52,853 bases of DNA from Rossellomorea sp. BNER (lineage in GTDB: Bacteria > Bacillota > Bacilli > Bacillales > Bacillaceae_B): positions 1 to 52,853 of the forward strand of contig JANAVG010000025.1 of the NCBI GenBank assembly GCA_024213275.1, in the 5' to 3' direction. Shown piece by piece: positions 1-8,634 of this stretch. Every line of letters begins with the position of its first letter. The first letter of the stretch is position 1. The position numbers were made by a program, and so were the translations under genes. A model generated the notes under the pieces. It was given only the letters and a program-made list of their open reading frames with translations. It did not search any database and was not told the DNA's origin.

Positions 1-138
1 ATATGGTAATAACTTAGGAAGAAGTGGCTCACTTTTGAAGTGATCGCTCTGGCTCAAATCAATGTTGACAAATACACAATTTTCCTTATTAAAATTATTA
101 CCTGCTTCCCACCGCTTTTTAAGCAAATCTGAAATAGG
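1..138 (-). other. open frame running off the left edge, unknown
   Basis: On the minus strand a frame is open for 46 codons from just after a stop at 139-141 to the window edge. It reads as a normal-looking soluble stretch (LLKKRWEAGNNFNKENCV and onward). There is no ATG and no clear ribosome-binding site; an in-frame TTG early in the frame could start it. It lies beyond the terminator that closes the toxin/immunity genes, so it could be a decayed fragment of a further module. I do not recognise it. Confidence 0.2.
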
Positions 139-240
139 TCATACGTTTTAAAGATAAAATTTGTTAAAACATCCTATAGGACTTACAAGGGTTATATCTC
201 TAATCTATGTAAAAAGCTATCTATTCGTCACTCCCCCTCC

Positions 241-280
241 AAAAATAAAACCTTAGAGGATGTTAATATCTCTAAGGTTT
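241..280 (-). terminator. intrinsic terminator closing the Tad/effector gene run
   Basis: An 11-bp perfect stem (AAACCTTAGAG at 248-258 with CTCTAAGGTTT at 270-280) is followed on the minus strand by a T-rich tail. It lies a few bases past the stop of the immunity-like gene, so it ends the minus-strand transcript. Confidence 0.8.
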
Positions 281-287
281 TTATAAT

Positions 288-764
288 TTATTCATGTGTA
301 AGGGGTGTAATACAACAATTATCTATTGAAACTCTATTTAAAAAATCCAATGCTTCTTGAGTTATAACTAACTCACCATTCGGTGATAAACAGAAATGAT
401 GTCCTGACCAATTTTTGAAGTTCTCTTCTTCAACTTCAATTTTACCAAGCGGAATAAATCTGCTGAATGCAGGAATTTCTTTATTTGGATACATTTCTAT
501 AAATTCATCTGACGTTGTAATCAAACACTCTTCAAGTTTGTAATCTATAAAATCACTATTCTCTAATTCTGTTTCAAGTTTTCTTGACACGATGAAGGCT
601 GGTGTTGACTCTAATAGGTCATCTCCTAGCCATCCTTCAAATTCATAATGCAAATATTTTACCTTTCCAGATATACCGTCTGTTGCAATTTCATCTTCTG
701 TTCCATAAATGGTATATTCACCATGACCACCTGATACTTCTGGTTCTAAAAAATATAATATCAT
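288..764 (-). CDS. probable immunity protein for the adjacent nuclease toxin
   Basis: A 158-residue acidic soluble protein with no signal peptide or membrane segment. It begins MILYFLEPEVSGGHGEYTI and contains HYEFEGWLGDDLLES. It starts with ATG after a strong GGAGGAGG site and lies 23 bp downstream of the toxin gene, the usual toxin-immunity arrangement. Its small size, acidity, cytoplasmic nature and last position in the run fit an immunity protein that binds the nuclease domain before export. The overall pattern resembles immunity proteins of polymorphic toxins, but I cannot name the family with certainty. Function is inferred from position and composition. Confidence 0.7.
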   Translation of the reverse strand: MILYFLEPEVSGGHGEYTIYGTEDEIATDGISGKVKYLHYEFEGWLGDDLLESTPAFIVSRKLETELENSDFIDYKLEECLITTSDEFIEMYPNKEIPAFSRFIPLGKIEVEEENFKNWSGHHFCLSPNGELVITQEALDFLNRVSIDNCCITPLTHE

Positions 765-787
765 TAGTTACTCCTCCTCCCACATAC

Positions 788-2032
788 TTACCTTTTCACT
801 GGCGGATTAAAATTTTCACCATATTTCTTATCTAACTCTATCATATAATTTATTACTTCTTCTTTTGTAGGATTTGGATTATTTCTATAAAATCTATTCC
901 AATCCCTTCTTATTTTTGATAAATGTATATCATTGTTTACTTCTTTTGGTATCCCTCTCAGGTTTTCTAAAGCATGTATTTCATCAAGTGAAAATAAATT
1001 AGGATGTCTTTTTAAAATTTGTTGCTCTATTGCATGATGAACCACAACACTACCCTTAAGGTCAGGATATTCATTAAAGAATGTCTTTTTATAGTCTTTA
1101 ATATTTTTGCCTTTTTCTATACCCTTATTACCATCATCCCCCTTATCCTTCTTCACAACATCCCCAGTATACTCTACCGCTTCTCCAACTTCATCTAACT
1201 TTTTAAGGCCTTTCATAGGTTTAAATAAAATACTTCCCGCTGCTAAAAACCTCGCTCCACCGGAAATCTTTTGCTGACTTTCAGGATCTACCCCCGTCGC
1301 AAAGGCTTCAAAGTCCTCCGCATAATCCATCAAGACTTCACCGGATGTAAAATACCCATATAAGTCTGATACACTTTGTTTGGAAAAAAGATAACTTCCG
1401 ATGTTACTAGTATAATCCCAAGCCGATGAAAGTCCGCCTTTAAAGTCTTCCCATGATTGACCAGACAGATGATAGTGCGCTTTCGATTTAAAATCGTCGA
1501 TAAGCTCACCAGATGTAAAGTAGCGAAAACTTTCACTAGCCATTCCTTTCGTATCGGACCACATATCTCCTGAACTCACATAATCCCAAGCATCACTTGT
1601 TCCTTTCTTCGTCCCTTCCCATAAACCGATAAAGGTATCCTTTAAACCGATACCGACCCGTTTAAAATAATTTTCCACTTCTTTACCATTCGTTAAGAAT
1701 TCCCAAAGCGCTGGGTCTGTGTACTTAATACTTTCTAGGTTTTCGATGTTTTTTAGTTTCTCGATCTCTTCTTTCCCCAAGCCTTCTTCTTTTAACTTTT
1801 CGAGTACTTCAGGGTCAAGCTCGTCTGTTGCTTCTTTTTCTACCCATTCTTCCTTTTCTTCTTCGCCTTCAAATGTGCTTCCTTCCCATGGATCTCCCTC
1901 CCACGGATTTCCTTCCCAGGGGTTGCCTTTCCAAGGTTGTATTTCTGCGGATGTTGTGACAGGGAGGATGGTCATGCTGAGGAGAAGGATAGCCATAAAG
2001 GTACATATCCAACGATTTCTTTGCTTTCTCAC
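788..2032 (-). CDS. secreted WxG-pentad protein with C-terminal nuclease toxin domain
   Basis: A 414-residue protein in four parts. Residues 1-29 are a signal peptide (hydrophobic core, then TTSA). Residues 31-56 are five tandem pentads of the form P-W-x-G-x. Residues 60-250 are a charged helical region. Around residue 245 a segment reading ATGVDPESQQKISGGARFL resembles the pre-toxin TG motif of polymorphic toxins. The last 90 residues carry VHHAIEQQ, ENLRGIP and HLSKIRRDWNRFYR, a His/Asn/Arg-rich pattern typical of HNH/EndoVII-like nuclease tips on Rhs and LXG toxins. It starts with GTG after GGAGAT. The probable immunity gene follows at once. Its N-terminus matches two other proteins in this locus, which suggests shared export or display through the Tad apparatus. 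The nuclease assignment is from motif reading; export by Tad is inference. Confidence 0.8.
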   Translation of the reverse strand: MRKQRNRWICTFMAILLLSMTILPVTTSAEIQPWKGNPWEGNPWEGDPWEGSTFEGEEEKEEWVEKEATDELDPEVLEKLKEEGLGKEEIEKLKNIENLESIKYTDPALWEFLTNGKEVENYFKRVGIGLKDTFIGLWEGTKKGTSDAWDYVSSGDMWSDTKGMASESFRYFTSGELIDDFKSKAHYHLSGQSWEDFKGGLSSAWDYTSNIGSYLFSKQSVSDLYGYFTSGEVLMDYAEDFEAFATGVDPESQQKISGGARFLAAGSILFKPMKGLKKLDEVGEAVEYTGDVVKKDKGDDGNKGIEKGKNIKDYKKTFFNEYPDLKGSVVVHHAIEQQILKRHPNLFSLDEIHALENLRGIPKEVNNDIHLSKIRRDWNRFYRNNPNPTKEEVINYMIELDKKYGENFNPPVKR

Positions 2033-2056
2033 AGTACCATCTCCAACGTATATTTT

Positions 2057-2704
2057 TTATAATGAAACAAAAATCAGTAATAATAGGAATAAGAACACTA
2101 CAAAGCCAGGGATAATCACGGTCCCTAGACCTTTCCAGGCAGAGAATCGGTGAGCTTCCGCAATTGCTTTGACTAAAACAACGACATACCACACTGATAT
2201 CGCTATTTCCAAAAGAGCTGAAACAATAATGACGAAACTCTCCCCAGCTGTCATAGGCGGAGAAAGAGTGGAAAAATTAAAGATCCCTAATATTTGCAGA
2301 TCTGGAATCCATAACAGTAATGAAACGATGATCGGAATAAATCCCCACGCGGTAGCCACCATGACTTCCTTTAAAGTACCTGTTCCTTTGAAAATCTTTC
2401 CTATAGACCAATACAGCAAAGAAGTAATAGCCCAGATGAATAATCCGAAAATAGGACCCAACAATAAACCAAATAAGACGATTCCATCAACAGAGGTGGA
2501 CACTTTATCGGCAATATTGGAGGTTGACGCCCCGTCTAATACATTAGAGATTCCAGCAAGACAAGCTAGGAGAAATACCCAAGCAAATTTTTTATGATCA
2601 ATTACATACCTAATGGTTTTTCTTGGCTTTACCCATATGGAAAGCCAGGGATTTACTTTTTCTGTTTTTTCAGCATGTCCATTTACGTCAGTAGCAGTTT
2701 TCAA
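2057..2704 (-). CDS. YIP1-family membrane protein
   Basis: A 215-residue protein with a short soluble N-terminus, the family-typical NPWLSIWVKPRKTIRYVID segment, and about five hydrophobic helices. That matches the Yip1 domain architecture (five helices after a short cytoplasmic lead). The start is TTG, chosen because GAGGGGAT lies six bases upstream. It sits 24 bp before the toxin gene. In Bacillaceae such proteins are membrane proteins of unclear function; a role in membrane insertion or export of the neighbouring secreted proteins is only a guess. Confidence 0.75.
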   Translation of the reverse strand: MKTATDVNGHAEKTEKVNPWLSIWVKPRKTIRYVIDHKKFAWVFLLACLAGISNVLDGASTSNIADKVSTSVDGIVLFGLLLGPIFGLFIWAITSLLYWSIGKIFKGTGTLKEVMVATAWGFIPIIVSLLLWIPDLQILGIFNFSTLSPPMTAGESFVIIVSALLEIAISVWYVVVLVKAIAEAHRFSAWKGLGTVIIPGFVVFLFLLLLIFVSL

Positions 2705-2740
2705 TTTTAAATCCCCTCTCGTTTTTACTTATCTATTGCT

Positions 2741-3427
2741 CTATGATAATTGGTATTTTTGCTTCCAATCGATATAAAAATAGGTAACCCATATAGCTAA
2801 AAAAGGAAAGATTAATAGGTTTAATAGCATCTGTACAGCAAGTTGAGCAAGTAATGACGTTGTGACAGTGTAAATTAGAAACATGCTTGCCCATCCAATG
2901 ATGATTTCCGTTACACTTATGAATAAAATAATCAAAAATAATGGTACAAATCTTTTTTTCGCAAATCCAATCGAAGTCTTTATGGATTTCCAGACAGATT
3001 TTCCTTCTAAAATTGCATCGTAGGGTGCAACAAACATAAATATCAAGAAAATTAATCCTGGTATGATAAACAGTAGGATCCCTATAGAAGTAACAAATGA
3101 AACACATACCCCAAACACAAATAAGGAGAAGGCATTTGTGATAAATATGTAGTATATATTTTTATAATCGATTTTCTCATCATTCTCATAGGATTTAACA
3201 AATTGGATAAAGGGTATTTGAGCGATGACAAGAAATATAAACGTCAATAGGATATAGTAGAAATCCGCCATGGCAGAGGTAAAATCATTAAAAACAAACA
3301 TATAAACAAGATTGATTATGAACCAATCAATCAGTAACAAAGGGAAAAGGATTGTGAGAGAGAGTAATAAAACTCCCTCAAACTTCCCTGTATAAATTCT
3401 TGTGGCTTCTTTTAAAGAATGAATCAT
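2741..3427 (-). CDS. six-helix membrane protein, cassette B
   Basis: A 228-residue integral membrane protein with about six hydrophobic helices and a short cytoplasmic loop containing KSVWKSIK. It is clearly paralogous to the protein at 6995-7687: same length, same helix spacing, the shared YALF/YYILLTF...AQIPF stretch and the same KSVWKSIK loop. It begins two bases after the stop of the helical protein upstream, so the two are translationally coupled. Position directly after a repeat protein with a hydrophobic glycine-rich tail suggests either an immunity protein against a pore former or an export component. No family name is claimed. Confidence 0.75.
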   Translation of the reverse strand: MIHSLKEATRIYTGKFEGVLLLSLTILFPLLLIDWFIINLVYMFVFNDFTSAMADFYYILLTFIFLVIAQIPFIQFVKSYENDEKIDYKNIYYIFITNAFSLFVFGVCVSFVTSIGILLFIIPGLIFLIFMFVAPYDAILEGKSVWKSIKTSIGFAKKRFVPLFLIILFISVTEIIIGWASMFLIYTVTTSLLAQLAVQMLLNLLIFPFLAIWVTYFYIDWKQKYQLS

Positions 3428-3429
3428 AA

Positions 3430-4269
3430 CTAGCTCTCCTGAACAGAAGGATTTCTTACTCTTCTTTTAATAAAATCTTCGTTTAAGGCAATATAAAAGT
3501 CTTTTTCATACAATTGAATTTGCTTTTGAACTAATTCTTCGTAGGATAGGTCTTTTATTTCTTCTAACTTCCCAAATTTTCTTAATGAATTTTCCAGGGT
3601 CAGTACTGATTTATCATTTATAAGGATGTTTGTTTTTTCATATACCTCTTTGAAGGAAGGCGTTTGACCGATTTCATTTTCTTTCATGAATTCATAAATA
3701 TTCTTTGCCGGGTCTATTAATTTTTTTTGCTTCAATGTTTGTAAAAATAGCAACGCTTGCGATTCCCCGTGGATGGCTCTAATTCGCTCTAATTGCTCAT
3801 TATCAAAGGAACTTTCATTCTTTACTCGTTGACAAATGTTTTGAAATTCCTTATATTTCTCGCTAACTTCCTTTAAAGCATTTTCAATATAATTGATTGC
3901 TTCTATGATTTTATTCATATCCTCTTTAACAGCTGAAAAACGGCTCTCTTTTTCTAACTCTTTTATTAGATCTCTGTAATGATAATAACTTTTCGTTAAA
4001 TCCTGTGAAGCATATTCATTTAACTTCGCTATTTTATTTTTGAGATACTCTTCCAACAATATAAATTTATAAAACACTGACTTTACTTCACTATAAGAAA
4101 GGTCGTATGGAGTATAGATATAACTTCCATATAGCTTTGAAGTAAGCCTATAAAAATGAGCCATTTGATAGGTAGTATCGTCTGTTTTATATTCATATGG
4201 AAAAACATCTATCTTTTCCAACATCTTTTTGTGTTTCTGAGCTATCTTTAAAATTTCAACGTTATCCAT
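3430..4269 (-). CDS. helical soluble protein, cassette B
   Basis: A 279-residue soluble protein rich in Lys/Glu/Leu, predicted mostly alpha-helical with coiled-coil character in the middle (IKELEKESRFSAVKEDMNK). The N-terminus (AQKHKKMLEKIDVFPYEY) resembles the N-terminus of the protein at 7697-8491 (ANKHKKWFEQVFINPFGYEI), and both occupy the same position between a repeat protein and a six-helix membrane protein. The rest of the alignment is weak, so they are divergent paralogs. No signal peptide. A chaperone or adaptor role for the preceding secreted protein would fit its place, but is inference. Confidence 0.7.
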   Translation of the reverse strand: MDNVEILKIAQKHKKMLEKIDVFPYEYKTDDTTYQMAHFYRLTSKLYGSYIYTPYDLSYSEVKSVFYKFILLEEYLKNKIAKLNEYASQDLTKSYYHYRDLIKELEKESRFSAVKEDMNKIIEAINYIENALKEVSEKYKEFQNICQRVKNESSFDNEQLERIRAIHGESQALLFLQTLKQKKLIDPAKNIYEFMKENEIGQTPSFKEVYEKTNILINDKSVLTLENSLRKFGKLEEIKDLSYEELVQKQIQLYEKDFYIALNEDFIKRRVRNPSVQES

Positions 4270-4289
4270 ATCTTCTTTAGCCTCCTATG

Positions 4290-5558
4290 CTAAGAGAACC
4301 AACCTTTAACCGTTGACCATGTTTTCTTAGCTTTATCTGCTATCCCTTTTCCAAGTTTCTTAACCGTTTTAACAGGGTTTGTGACAGCCTCTTTAATGGT
4401 TCCCCAATGTTTGACCACTGTTCCACCAAGCCATAATACTGCTCCACCAGCAATTAAGGCTCCTCCTATTACTTGCCCTCCAGGAAATGCGGCAATTCCT
4501 GTTCCAACATTCATAAGTAAACTCCCTGAGCTTTGAGCGAGATCGGCACCTGCAGCAACTCTTTCTTTTCCAGTATCTGCATTAAATAGTTTAACAGTGT
4601 TATTAAATGAGTCTACAGCAGAGAATCCAGCTCCCACAGCCGCTCCAATTACATTTAACTTACCTAGAGGCGCCATTGCCTTAAAAGCGTTAGAGGTGTT
4701 TGAACCAAACTGTGCAGCTGAAGAAGCAATATTCGATAATTTCGCATTTCTTATCCCATCTATGACAAGCTGAGGATTTGAAATGTATGGCGACATTCTA
4801 GTTCCTAAAAGTGAAGCAGTATCTCGTACGTTTTGAAGGTTACTTCTAAAATCTTTAACATTCTTTCCTACATCTAAAGCGTCCCCGCCTGCTTCTAATA
4901 AACTAATATCCTTTGCCGAAAACTTAAAGGATGTTTCCAACAGCTTTAAATAAAATGTTTTAGATTTGGTATTCCATGTACCTAAATCACTTAAATCAAT
5001 GTTATTCTCTCCAAATGTCTGAAGCATTCCCAACCCTATATCGCTAACTCCGAATTTAAACCAATCGTACCCTGAATAAATGGAGTCATCGGCAGCTGGC
5101 TCCTTAACCGAAGATGACTCTGTCAACTGATATTCTGACCCATTACCTGTAAATGGATTTCCATTGGTTCCATTCCCATTGAACGGAATCCCATGTGTTC
5201 CATTTCCATTAAAATCATTTGGATTCCAACCATTATGTTCCCAAGGATCCAAGTACCATTGGTTTGCTTGCCAATCCTGTCCTTGTGTACCATTCCCCTT
5301 TGTTCCTTGACCTTCTGTACCGTTTCCTTCCCAATCATTCCCCTCTGTTGTGCTTCCTTCCCACGGGCTTCCTTCCCAGGATTCGCCTTTCCATTGTAGA
5401 TCAGCACCATCCCATGGATCCCCTTCCCACGGATTGCCTTCCCATGAGTTTCCTTTCCAGGGTTGTATAGCGGCTAATGCTGGAATTGAAAATGATTGGA
5501 AAAGAACAATAAGGATTGCAAGCATGATAAAAACTTTTTTGGTGATTTTTTCAAACAT
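4290..5558 (-). CDS. secreted WxG-pentad protein B with glycine-rich hydrophobic tail
   Basis: A 422-residue protein, start chosen at ATG 5558 (MFEKITKKVF) because the same start and upstream bases occur in paralog A; an in-frame ATG 11 codons upstream lacks that support. A signal peptide ends near PALA. About 21 pentads follow, shifting from P-W-E-G-N type to G-T-x-G-N and P-F-x-G-N type. A helical middle region leads to a hydrophobic glycine-rich stretch (GGALIAGGAVLWLGG) and a basic amphipathic end finishing TVKGWFS. The tail aligns with paralog A. Such glycine-zipper tails are seen in pore-forming effectors of other Gram-positive secretion systems, so a membrane-active effector is plausible but not shown. 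Confidence 0.75.
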   Translation of the reverse strand: MFEKITKKVFIMLAILIVLFQSFSIPALAAIQPWKGNSWEGNPWEGDPWDGADLQWKGESWEGSPWEGSTTEGNDWEGNGTEGQGTKGNGTQGQDWQANQWYLDPWEHNGWNPNDFNGNGTHGIPFNGNGTNGNPFTGNGSEYQLTESSSVKEPAADDSIYSGYDWFKFGVSDIGLGMLQTFGENNIDLSDLGTWNTKSKTFYLKLLETSFKFSAKDISLLEAGGDALDVGKNVKDFRSNLQNVRDTASLLGTRMSPYISNPQLVIDGIRNAKLSNIASSAAQFGSNTSNAFKAMAPLGKLNVIGAAVGAGFSAVDSFNNTVKLFNADTGKERVAAGADLAQSSGSLLMNVGTGIAAFPGGQVIGGALIAGGAVLWLGGTVVKHWGTIKEAVTNPVKTVKKLGKGIADKAKKTWSTVKGWFS

Positions 5559-5621
5559 CGCTCTTTTCCTTTCTCTATGTATTAACTCCATATTTTTCTA
5601 TCTATTAACCTAAATGACTAT

Positions 5622-5648
5622 AAAAAAAGCTTGAGTTATCCTCAAGCT
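5622..5648 (-). terminator. intrinsic terminator inside the Tad gene run
   Basis: An 8-bp perfect stem (AGCTTGAG / CTCAAGCT, loop of five) is followed on the minus strand by a run of seven T. The stop codon of the small membrane protein lies within the hairpin. It would separate the TadE/TadG group from the cassette B transcript that begins just downstream. Confidence 0.75.
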
Positions 5649-5836
5649 CTCGATTGTATTTGTTGAATATGGTTTTTCCTCATAATGGGTAGCCCGATTC
5701 CAACCGCCACCGCTGTTATTGGAAAACCTTCATCGCCAATTAACCACATTAGAACAGAAACAGGAACATATATAGCATAGAAAAAGATCATTAAACACAA
5801 ATAAAAGATTCTCCAACGTTTTTCTTTTTTAGACAT
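5642..5836 (-). CDS. small two-helix membrane protein
   Basis: A 64-residue protein with a basic N-terminus (MSKKEKRWR) and two hydrophobic helices. It starts with ATG after GAGGAG with good spacing. It is the last gene before an internal terminator and follows the TadG-like gene. I do not recognise a family; the place in the cluster suggests an accessory membrane component. Confidence 0.6.
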   Translation of the reverse strand: MSKKEKRWRIFYLCLMIFFYAIYVPVSVLMWLIGDEGFPITAVAVGIGLPIMRKNHIQQIQSRA

Positions 5837-5887
5837 ACCAGCACTCCTCGTTCTATATTTCTTCTTAAAAATTTACTAGAAAAGGGA

Positions 5888-6577
5888 TCACTCTAACGAT
5901 CTATCCCCAACATCAAAGGAAGGAATATGCTCAAGAAAATCAATCTTCGGTCCAGCCGATGTTTGAAACAATTCCTCGGCAAAGTTGTTAAAGAACCCAT
6001 CATAGCTTGTTGCTTCCACCGTATTGGATGCTTTAACATAAACTTGGCCTTTGTCTATTTTTAAGGTAGCCCCTTGGAGGTTCCCTTCGTTTTCCAATAT
6101 TGTTTGTCGTGCTTCACTAGTCATACTTTTAATAATATCTTGCTCTATCTCTTCTTCAAGAATTTCTGCTAGATCTTTCTTTCCAAAACCGTGCCTCAAT
6201 TCATCTATTAAGACGAAATCTATAGCTTCAATAGAAATCTCATTTTGTGAATAGTCACTATAATCGGGGTCACTATTTAATTCAATAATCTTTTCATCGA
6301 TCTTTTCAGCAATCGATTTGGGATGCTGATCAACTAAACCAGGTAATGTTTCATCTTCGTACCTCTTAATCGCTACTTCTATTTGATCATATAATACAGC
6401 GGTAGCCGCTAAACTTGCTTGCTGTGATGTTGAATTCGCTTGCTCTTTTACGGCAAATACCTTCGAAAGATTAAGGATAAAAACAAATAAAACCATCATG
6501 ATGGCTAAAATTCCGATAACAAATAACGCAATATTCCCGCGTTCATTTTGAATAATGCGCTTAACCTCCAATTTCAT
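5888..6577 (-). CDS. TadG-like pilus assembly protein
   Basis: A 229-residue protein starting with a short basic segment, then QNERGNIALFVIGILAIMMV, a single membrane helix with the Gly/Asn pattern of TadG/TadE-type proteins, then a long extracytoplasmic domain. The helix-then-exterior layout matches putative Flp pilus assembly proteins of the TadG group, though here it lacks a VWA domain; the VWA domain is carried by the separate lipoprotein at 10013-11425. The start overlaps the end of the TadE-like gene by 17 bases, indicating coupled translation. Confidence 0.7.
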   Translation of the reverse strand: MKLEVKRIIQNERGNIALFVIGILAIMMVLFVFILNLSKVFAVKEQANSTSQQASLAATAVLYDQIEVAIKRYEDETLPGLVDQHPKSIAEKIDEKIIELNSDPDYSDYSQNEISIEAIDFVLIDELRHGFGKKDLAEILEEEIEQDIIKSMTSEARQTILENEGNLQGATLKIDKGQVYVKASNTVEATSYDGFFNNFAEELFQTSAGPKIDFLEHIPSFDVGDRSLE

Positions 6578-6971
6578 TTTTAATCACCTTACCACTAGCT
6601 GTTGAAGAGAATGAATAAGAAGGAGTTCCATCCGGGAATAATTGATCTGGTAAAAAGACAAAATCGATTTTGACATTTACTTTCGTAGTAAAGTCTTTTG
6701 AACTCATCCCACTAGCTCCTTGAAAGGTGAGGTAAGATCCTCCCGAAGAGACAATATTCGAAGCGGCAGCTTCTGCCTCACTACTATTTGCGGTCATAGA
6801 ATAAACTTTAGCCGCTTCATTAGCAGCTGACTGTGCAATCATGACACCCTGAACACTGACGATCAGCTGCCACATGATCATAAGGACAATAAATACTAAT
6901 GGAAGAATCCCTAGAAATTCGATCGTAGACGACCCTTCCTCATTTGCTACTTTTTCCTTAACCGTAAGCAT
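6561..6971 (-). CDS. TadE-like pseudopilin
   Basis: A 136-residue protein with the class III prepilin-like stretch NEEGSSTIEFLGILPLVFIV, where Glu follows the hydrophobic start, then QSAANEAAKVYSM, which is typical of TadE-family proteins. These are minor pseudopilins of Tad machines, processed by a TadV-type prepilin peptidase that is not in this window. Strong ribosome-binding site AGGTGAGGAG upstream. Confidence 0.8.
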   Translation of the reverse strand: MLTVKEKVANEEGSSTIEFLGILPLVFIVLMIMWQLIVSVQGVMIAQSAANEAAKVYSMTANSSEAEAAASNIVSSGGSYLTFQGASGMSSKDFTTKVNVKIDFVFLPDQLFPDGTPSYSFSSTASGKVIKNEIGG

Positions 6972-6994
6972 TGTTTCATCTCCTCACCTTTCAA

Positions 6995-7687
6995 CTACGT
7001 TAACTTTCTAAGTCCTTCTCTCCACTTCATTGTATTGGTGGTCAAAAGTACAATGAATAAGGGATAAAATAACATATTGGTCACAATCTGTACTCCTGCG
7101 ACTGCAGCATAGGAGCTAGTAATATTTAAGATCAAGGAGTTAAACACAATCCCAACTCCCATTTCAATTACTCCCCACAAGGTGATCAATAGAATGATCT
7201 TGATAAAGTGTTTCTTAAATAATAATCTTGCTTCTTTAATAGACTTCCAGACTGATTTATTATCTATTATGGAAATAATCGGGGCTGTAATGAATAAGGA
7301 AAGAATAATAACTCCAGGTATAACGAATAGCCCGAATCCAATAACAATGAATAAACTGATCAAACAGGAAAAAACGAATATCGGAAAACCTTGGACCAGA
7401 AATGTATACAAGGCATTCTTGAGAGAGTCTTCCCGGCCTTCAAACTCATTAAATGTATACTTCACAAATGGTATTTGGGCATACAAGAAGAATAGAATGG
7501 TAAATAGCGCATAGTATATGTCGGCGACTGAATAAATGGTTCCTACATTAGGAGTGATCGCGTATATGTAATTGGTTATGAACGAGTGCAGGATCAACAA
7601 CGGAAGTTGAACGCACAAAATAATGATTAATATCTTTTCAAACCTTTCCGCAATAAAAGAAAAGGTATATTTTAATGGTTTATCCAT
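6995..7687 (-). CDS. six-helix membrane protein, cassette A
   Basis: A 230-residue integral membrane protein with about six helices, paralogous to the protein at 2741-3427 (shared KSVWKSIK loop and AQIPF segment). It begins nine bases after the stop of the cassette A helical protein and has the ribosome-binding site GAGGTGA. Placed after a secreted protein with a hydrophobic tail, it is a candidate membrane immunity protein or export helper. Function is not known from sequence. Confidence 0.75.
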   Translation of the reverse strand: MDKPLKYTFSFIAERFEKILIIILCVQLPLLILHSFITNYIYAITPNVGTIYSVADIYYALFTILFFLYAQIPFVKYTFNEFEGREDSLKNALYTFLVQGFPIFVFSCLISLFIVIGFGLFVIPGVIILSLFITAPIISIIDNKSVWKSIKEARLLFKKHFIKIILLITLWGVIEMGVGIVFNSLILNITSSYAAVAGVQIVTNMLFYPLFIVLLTTNTMKWREGLRKLT

Positions 7688-7696
7688 AGTTTCACC

Positions 7697-8491
7697 TCAT
7701 GGCTTTGGGTAACGCAATTTCTTTATAAATTCTTTTAGATTTCCATGCTCAGATTCATAAAAACTTTTCTTGATTTCTATTATTTGTTGCTCTAATGGTA
7801 GATGCATTGAGTTCTTTTCAACTTCAAGAGGTTTAATGGTTTCTTCCGTTTCTTTTGTTCCGGAAAGGAGCTCTTTTAAAAATTTCTTTGTATCATTAGG
7901 AAGGTACTGTTCTAACCCTTCTTTTTTTAACGTTTTCTCGAAATTTTTTAGTTCTCCAAAATGCATTAAAAATTTTTCACCTTGTAAAAACTGAATTCTG
8001 TTTAAATGAGCTAGTGCGGTAATGAGCCTATCATATTCTTCGTCATTAATTTTATTAGATTGTAAAATAGTATTATCATAATGGTTTGTAAAGTTGTTTA
8101 CATGATTAATAAACTCTCTTTGAAGGTTTTCAAACTCATCAAAAATTAATTTCCCTTTTTGTAATTCATTATTTTGTGACCCATAATCTACTACACATTG
8201 CGAAATATTAGAAAAGTAATGTGGATTAATTTTTGCCCTTTGTTCACCGAATTTAAATAGAGTATTTGAAAATGCTGTATACAACATAAGAGGTTTAAAG
8301 GCTTTTGAGGCATCTTCCCTATTTCTCTCATTAACTGAAATGACTGAATACCCTTTTACATCATTCCCTTTTTTATAAACGGCTAAGAAATAGTCAGTCC
8401 CATTAATTTCATAACCAAATGGGTTTATAAACACTTGTTCAAACCATTTCTTATGTTTGTTGGCATTTTTAAATATTAATTGTTGATTCAT
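7697..8491 (-). CDS. helical soluble protein, cassette A
   Basis: A 264-residue soluble protein. The start is placed at ATG 8491 (MNQQLIFKNANKHKKW), preceded by AAGGAAGG at six bases; the longer open frame to 8542 has no such site. Mostly helical, with an N-terminal motif shared with the cassette B counterpart. No signal peptide or membrane segment. Likely a cytoplasmic partner of the repeat protein or of the six-helix protein. Confidence 0.65.
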   Translation of the reverse strand: MNQQLIFKNANKHKKWFEQVFINPFGYEINGTDYFLAVYKKGNDVKGYSVISVNERNREDASKAFKPLMLYTAFSNTLFKFGEQRAKINPHYFSNISQCVVDYGSQNNELQKGKLIFDEFENLQREFINHVNNFTNHYDNTILQSNKINDEEYDRLITALAHLNRIQFLQGEKFLMHFGELKNFEKTLKKEGLEQYLPNDTKKFLKELLSGTKETEETIKPLEVEKNSMHLPLEQQIIEIKKSFYESEHGNLKEFIKKLRYPKP

Positions 8492-8634
8492 AATAAACCT
8501 TCCTTTATTTTGAAGGTGACCCCAAAGTGCCAGAACACGCAATAATTTAAATAAAATTTAAAATCTTTTAATGTTACTGACACTTATTGAAGAAACCCTT
8601 CGTTATCTTTAGTTATTAAATAAACTAATTATTA

